Of a stretch of DNA of 5,768 bases, positions 5,282 through 5,768 are shown piece after piece; positions within the stretch are counted from its first letter, which is position 1; the number at the start of each line of letters is the position of its first letter. The notes beneath the pieces are model-generated. The model saw only the letters and a list, made by a program, of their open reading frames with translations, ran no database searches and was not told the DNA's origin. The position numbers were made by a program, and so were the translations under genes. The stretch spans positions 1 through 5,768 of the forward strand of contig JAGXHB010000011.1 in NCBI GenBank assembly GCA_024636425.1. The letters run 5' to 3'. The stretch comes from Roseobacter sp. GTDB taxonomy: Bacteria > Pseudomonadota > Alphaproteobacteria > Rhodobacterales > Rhodobacteraceae.

Positions 5282-5768
5282 TGGCCAAGGGACCGATCCT
5301 TTTCGATCTGGAGGAAGACGCGTCACCGCGTCCTTCGGTCGCCGATGCGCCGCCCGTTCCGGATGTCGACGCGCCCGCCCCCCAAGGTCAGGCGATGCAG
5401 ATCGCGGCCCGTCTGGCGGCGCGCAAACCGTCAAAACTGGTCAAACTGTTCTGGTGGCTCTTCACACTGCTGATCGGTGCGCTGGTGTCGATTGCGGCGT
5501 GGAATTTCATCACCGGTCTGATGGCCCGCTATCCTTTGGTCGGCCTTGGGATGAGCATCCTGATCGGCGCGGTCCTGTTGGTGCTGGCGCTGCTGTGCTT
5601 GCGCGAGCTGGCGGCTTTCAGCCGTCTGGCGCGGCTGGACGGGTTGCACCATGACGCAGGGCAAGCACTGGCGCAGAGCGACCTCAAGGCCGCGCGGACG
5701 GTCGCGGACAGGTTGGTGACGCTGTACAAAGGGCGCGAGGATACCCGCTGGGGCCGCGACCGGTTCAA
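5281..5768 (+). CDS. ycjF: YcjF-family (TIGR01620-type) membrane protein, N-terminal part (cut by right window edge)
   Basis: The first 162 codons of a YcjF-like inner-membrane protein; the frame is still open at the window end, so the C-terminal domain is not visible. The start MAKGPILFDLEED, then a Pro/Ala/Asp-rich low-complexity linker (about 15-36) and a basic segment (ARLAARKPSKLVK, 43-55), is typical of the family. Two predicted membrane helices follow at about 56-79 (LFWWLFTLLIGALV...) and 86-108, then an amphipathic region beginning LRELAAFSRLARLDGL. The start is supported by AAGGGG (5267-5272), 8 nt upstream, and by a 1-nt overlap with the GNAT stop. Identification rests on both the N-terminal pattern and the nearby ycjX; the family's function is unknown, though the pair is linked to membrane or heat stress in enterobacteria. 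Confidence 0.88.
   Translation, partial: MAKGPILFDLEEDASPRPSVADAPPVPDVDAPAPQGQAMQIAARLAARKPSKLVKLFWWLFTLLIGALVSIAAWNFITGLMARYPLVGLGMSILIGAVLLVLALLCLRELAAFSRLARLDGLHHDAGQALAQSDLKAARTVADRLVTLYKGREDTRWGRDRF

Noticed and set aside
1..5768. Defence system, mobile element, CRISPR array or tRNA gene
   Set aside because: No transposase, integrase, restriction, toxin or reverse-transcriptase motifs, no spaced direct repeats, and no tRNA-like cloverleaf sequence were seen. Nearly all of the window is covered by recognisable housekeeping genes.

Overview
The window is a GC-rich stretch of bacterial chromosome with dense housekeeping genes. Protein content and motif style suggest an alphaproteobacterium, most likely a Rhodobacterales/Roseobacter-type genome. 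The clues are a YcjX/YcjF pair with a GNAT gene between them, a long-form 6-phosphogluconate dehydrogenase with a GLGTMG cofactor loop, and a short Nudix hydrolase next to a PiT transporter. This placement is from recognition only; no search was run. I see no mobile elements, CRISPR arrays, rRNA or tRNA genes.

Layout from left to right. Positions 1-438 (minus) hold the N-terminal part of a PiT-family inorganic phosphate transporter that runs off the left edge. Positions 527-985 (minus) hold a Nudix hydrolase upstream of it in the same direction. An AT-rich divergent intergenic region (986-1129) separates this pair from gnd (1130-2557, plus), a full-length decarboxylating 6-phosphogluconate dehydrogenase. 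gnd runs tail-to-tail into truA (2554-3324, minus), tRNA pseudouridine(38-40) synthase, and the two stop codons share one CTAG. A 53-bp divergent gap (3325-3377) containing an 8-bp inverted repeat separates truA from a plus-strand cluster: ycjX (3378-4829, P-loop protein), a GNAT acetyltransferase (4826-5281) and ycjF (from 5281, cut by the right edge). These last three genes overlap by 4 nt (ATGA) and 1 nt (TGATG), so they are almost certainly one translationally coupled operon.

Functionally, the window joins phosphate uptake and nucleotide hydrolysis (pit/Nudix), oxidative pentose-phosphate metabolism (gnd), tRNA modification (truA) and a poorly understood stress-associated P-loop/membrane protein pair (YcjX/YcjF) with an acetyltransferase between them. 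I found no convincing novel defence or mobile system. The least explained items are the YcjX-GNAT-YcjF cassette and the unusual cofactor-binding residues in the 6-phosphogluconate dehydrogenase.
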